From assembly GCA_039105265.1 (NCBI GenBank), contig JAPFFF010000008.1, forward strand, positions 3,224,001-3,288,000: DNA of 64,000 nucleotides, written 5' to 3'. Shown piece by piece: positions 63,349 to 64,000 of the stretch. A program made the translations under genes and the position numbers. Under the pieces are notes generated by a model. The model was given only the letters and a program-made list of their open reading frames with translations. It ran no database searches and was not told where the DNA came from. The stretch's first letter is position 1. Each line of letters starts with the position of its first letter. The stretch comes from Tritrichomonas musculus (Eukaryota; Parabasalia; Tritrichomonadida; Tritrichomonadidae).

Positions 63349-63437
63349 GAAATTGCAAATAACATGTTTCGATAAATAATCATTTTACTCATACTTTTTA
63401 TTCTTGAAAACAAAAATGAAGTTTTTTATTTATTTAT

Positions 63438-64000
63438 TTAAACTGCCTCAATCAATTCTTCTTTCTGATGATTACTTAAGTCATTCTCACTCTCAATATT
63501 TTCCACAAGGCTATCAAACAAATTTGAATTTTCTTCTTCGCTTTTTGAGAGCTTATTTGGTCCTTGGTCATTTTCCATTTTCAACAAATTTCTATTTGCT
63601 GTTTTCAGCATCAAGTTGTCATTCAACAGCTGTTCGTTTTCAGCCTTCAATTGGTTCAGTTGTTCAGTCAGAGAGAGTATCTGCACGTTATCGGATGACA
63701 GCTCGTTATTTATTATTTCGTATTGTCTATTAACCGCTCTCAAACGGTTATTTTGTTTTTTGAGTTCATTTATTTGATTTTGAAGTTCTCTCAAATTGTC
63801 ACTTTTTGACTCCAGCTGAGAATTTTTAGTTTCCAGTTCACAATTTTCAGTTTTCAATTTTGAATTATCATTCAATAATTGATTGTTTTGTTCAGTCAAT
63901 TTTTCAATTTGTTCGGTTAAAATAACCGTTTTTTCATAATTCGTTGTTTGTTTTAATTCCTTGTTTGTTGTTGATAAGAAGACGTTGTCTGTCTTCAATT
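63438..64000 (-). CDS. coiled-coil protein, 5' part outside the window
   Basis: The frame is open to the window edge with no ATG in view, so the N terminus lies beyond 64000. The visible about 187 residues are almost all heptad-type coiled coil (E-K-L-T-E-Q-N-N-Q-L-L-N-D-N-S-K-L-K; L-T-E-Q-L-N-Q-L-K-A-E-N), with two diverged copies of the E-Q/E-L-L-N-D-N-x-x-L-K-T unit. The end is acidic. Typical of long trichomonad coiled-coil proteins; function unknown. Confidence 0.65.
   Translation of the reverse strand, partial: LKTDNVFLSTTNKELKQTTNYEKTVILTEQIEKLTEQNNQLLNDNSKLKTENCELETKNSQLESKSDNLRELQNQINELKKQNNRLRAVNRQYEIINNELSSDNVQILSLTEQLNQLKAENEQLLNDNLMLKTANRNLLKMENDQGPNKLSKSEEENSNLFDSLVENIESENDLSNHQKEELIEAV

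Overview
The window looks like nuclear DNA of a trichomonad (Parabasalia), most likely a Tritrichomonas-type genome. The evidence is the very AT-rich, homopolymer-studded intergenic DNA around compact genes, and the gene families present: BspA-type (LRR_5) leucine-rich repeat proteins, ankyrin proteins of the DUF3447-annotated family, Sel1-repeat proteins, many TKL-like kinases, and a many-membrane-span class III nucleotidyl cyclase. Several stop codons overlap the trichomonad-type UAAA poly(A) signal. A tRNA-Tyr(GTA) carries a very short intron. The species call is inference from family content, not from a marker gene.

Layout. 0.5-1.8 kb: decayed Sel1 gene (-). 2.3-7.4 kb: ankyrin gene A (-), an intact N-terminal exon-like ORF followed by single ankyrin repeats separated by non-coding spacers; a 1.38-kb hAT-like non-autonomous DNA transposon sits in one spacer. 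8.3-9.1 kb: ankyrin and P-loop relics. 9.1-10.0 kb: DHHC palmitoyltransferase (-). 11.9-14.3 kb: LRR_5 protein (-). 15.1-17.4 kb: ankyrin-kinase gene C (+). 17.7-22.4 kb: nucleotidyl cyclase (-). 23.5-24.8 kb: mannitol-dehydrogenase relic, tRNA relic and three spaced hairpins. 25.5-28.8 kb (-) and 29.1-33.7 kb (+): divergent pair of a CH-like cytoskeletal-type protein and a SecA-like ATPase. 35.0-38.9 kb: broken surface protein, pseudokinase-Sel1 gene, small secreted ORF. 39.0-40.9 kb: ubiquitin-remnant/papain-like protease/kinase fusion. 41.1-43.6 kb: intact ankyrin gene D (-). 44.8-52.3 kb: cluster of membrane and surface proteins. 52.8-53.7 kb: ankyrin and LRR relics. 54.0-57.9 kb: ankyrin gene B (-), built like gene A. 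58.3-61.5 kb: LRR-pseudokinase-Sel1 fusion (+). 62.6-63.1 kb: kinase relic. 63.2 kb: tRNA-Tyr (-). 63.4-64.0 kb: coiled-coil protein running off the edge (-).

The window holds expanding and decaying paralogue families whose domains are shuffled: ankyrin, Sel1, LRR_5 and papain-like modules are each joined to a kinase or pseudokinase. I see no operons; genes are single units with short gaps.

The two most notable items are (i) a papain-like protease-kinase open frame that begins inside an internally deleted ubiquitin, with the Ub Gly-Gly directly before the protease, and (ii) ankyrin genes in which every single repeat is a separate coding island. In these, the islands are preceded at near-constant distance by an ATGRAATT-like motif, and the spacers fall exactly where the intact paralogue carries coding linkers. 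Either these are unrecognised non-canonical introns or a curious mode of gene decay. Start codons were checked against the sequence where possible; several long open frames begin at TTG or GTG only, and this is stated for those entries.
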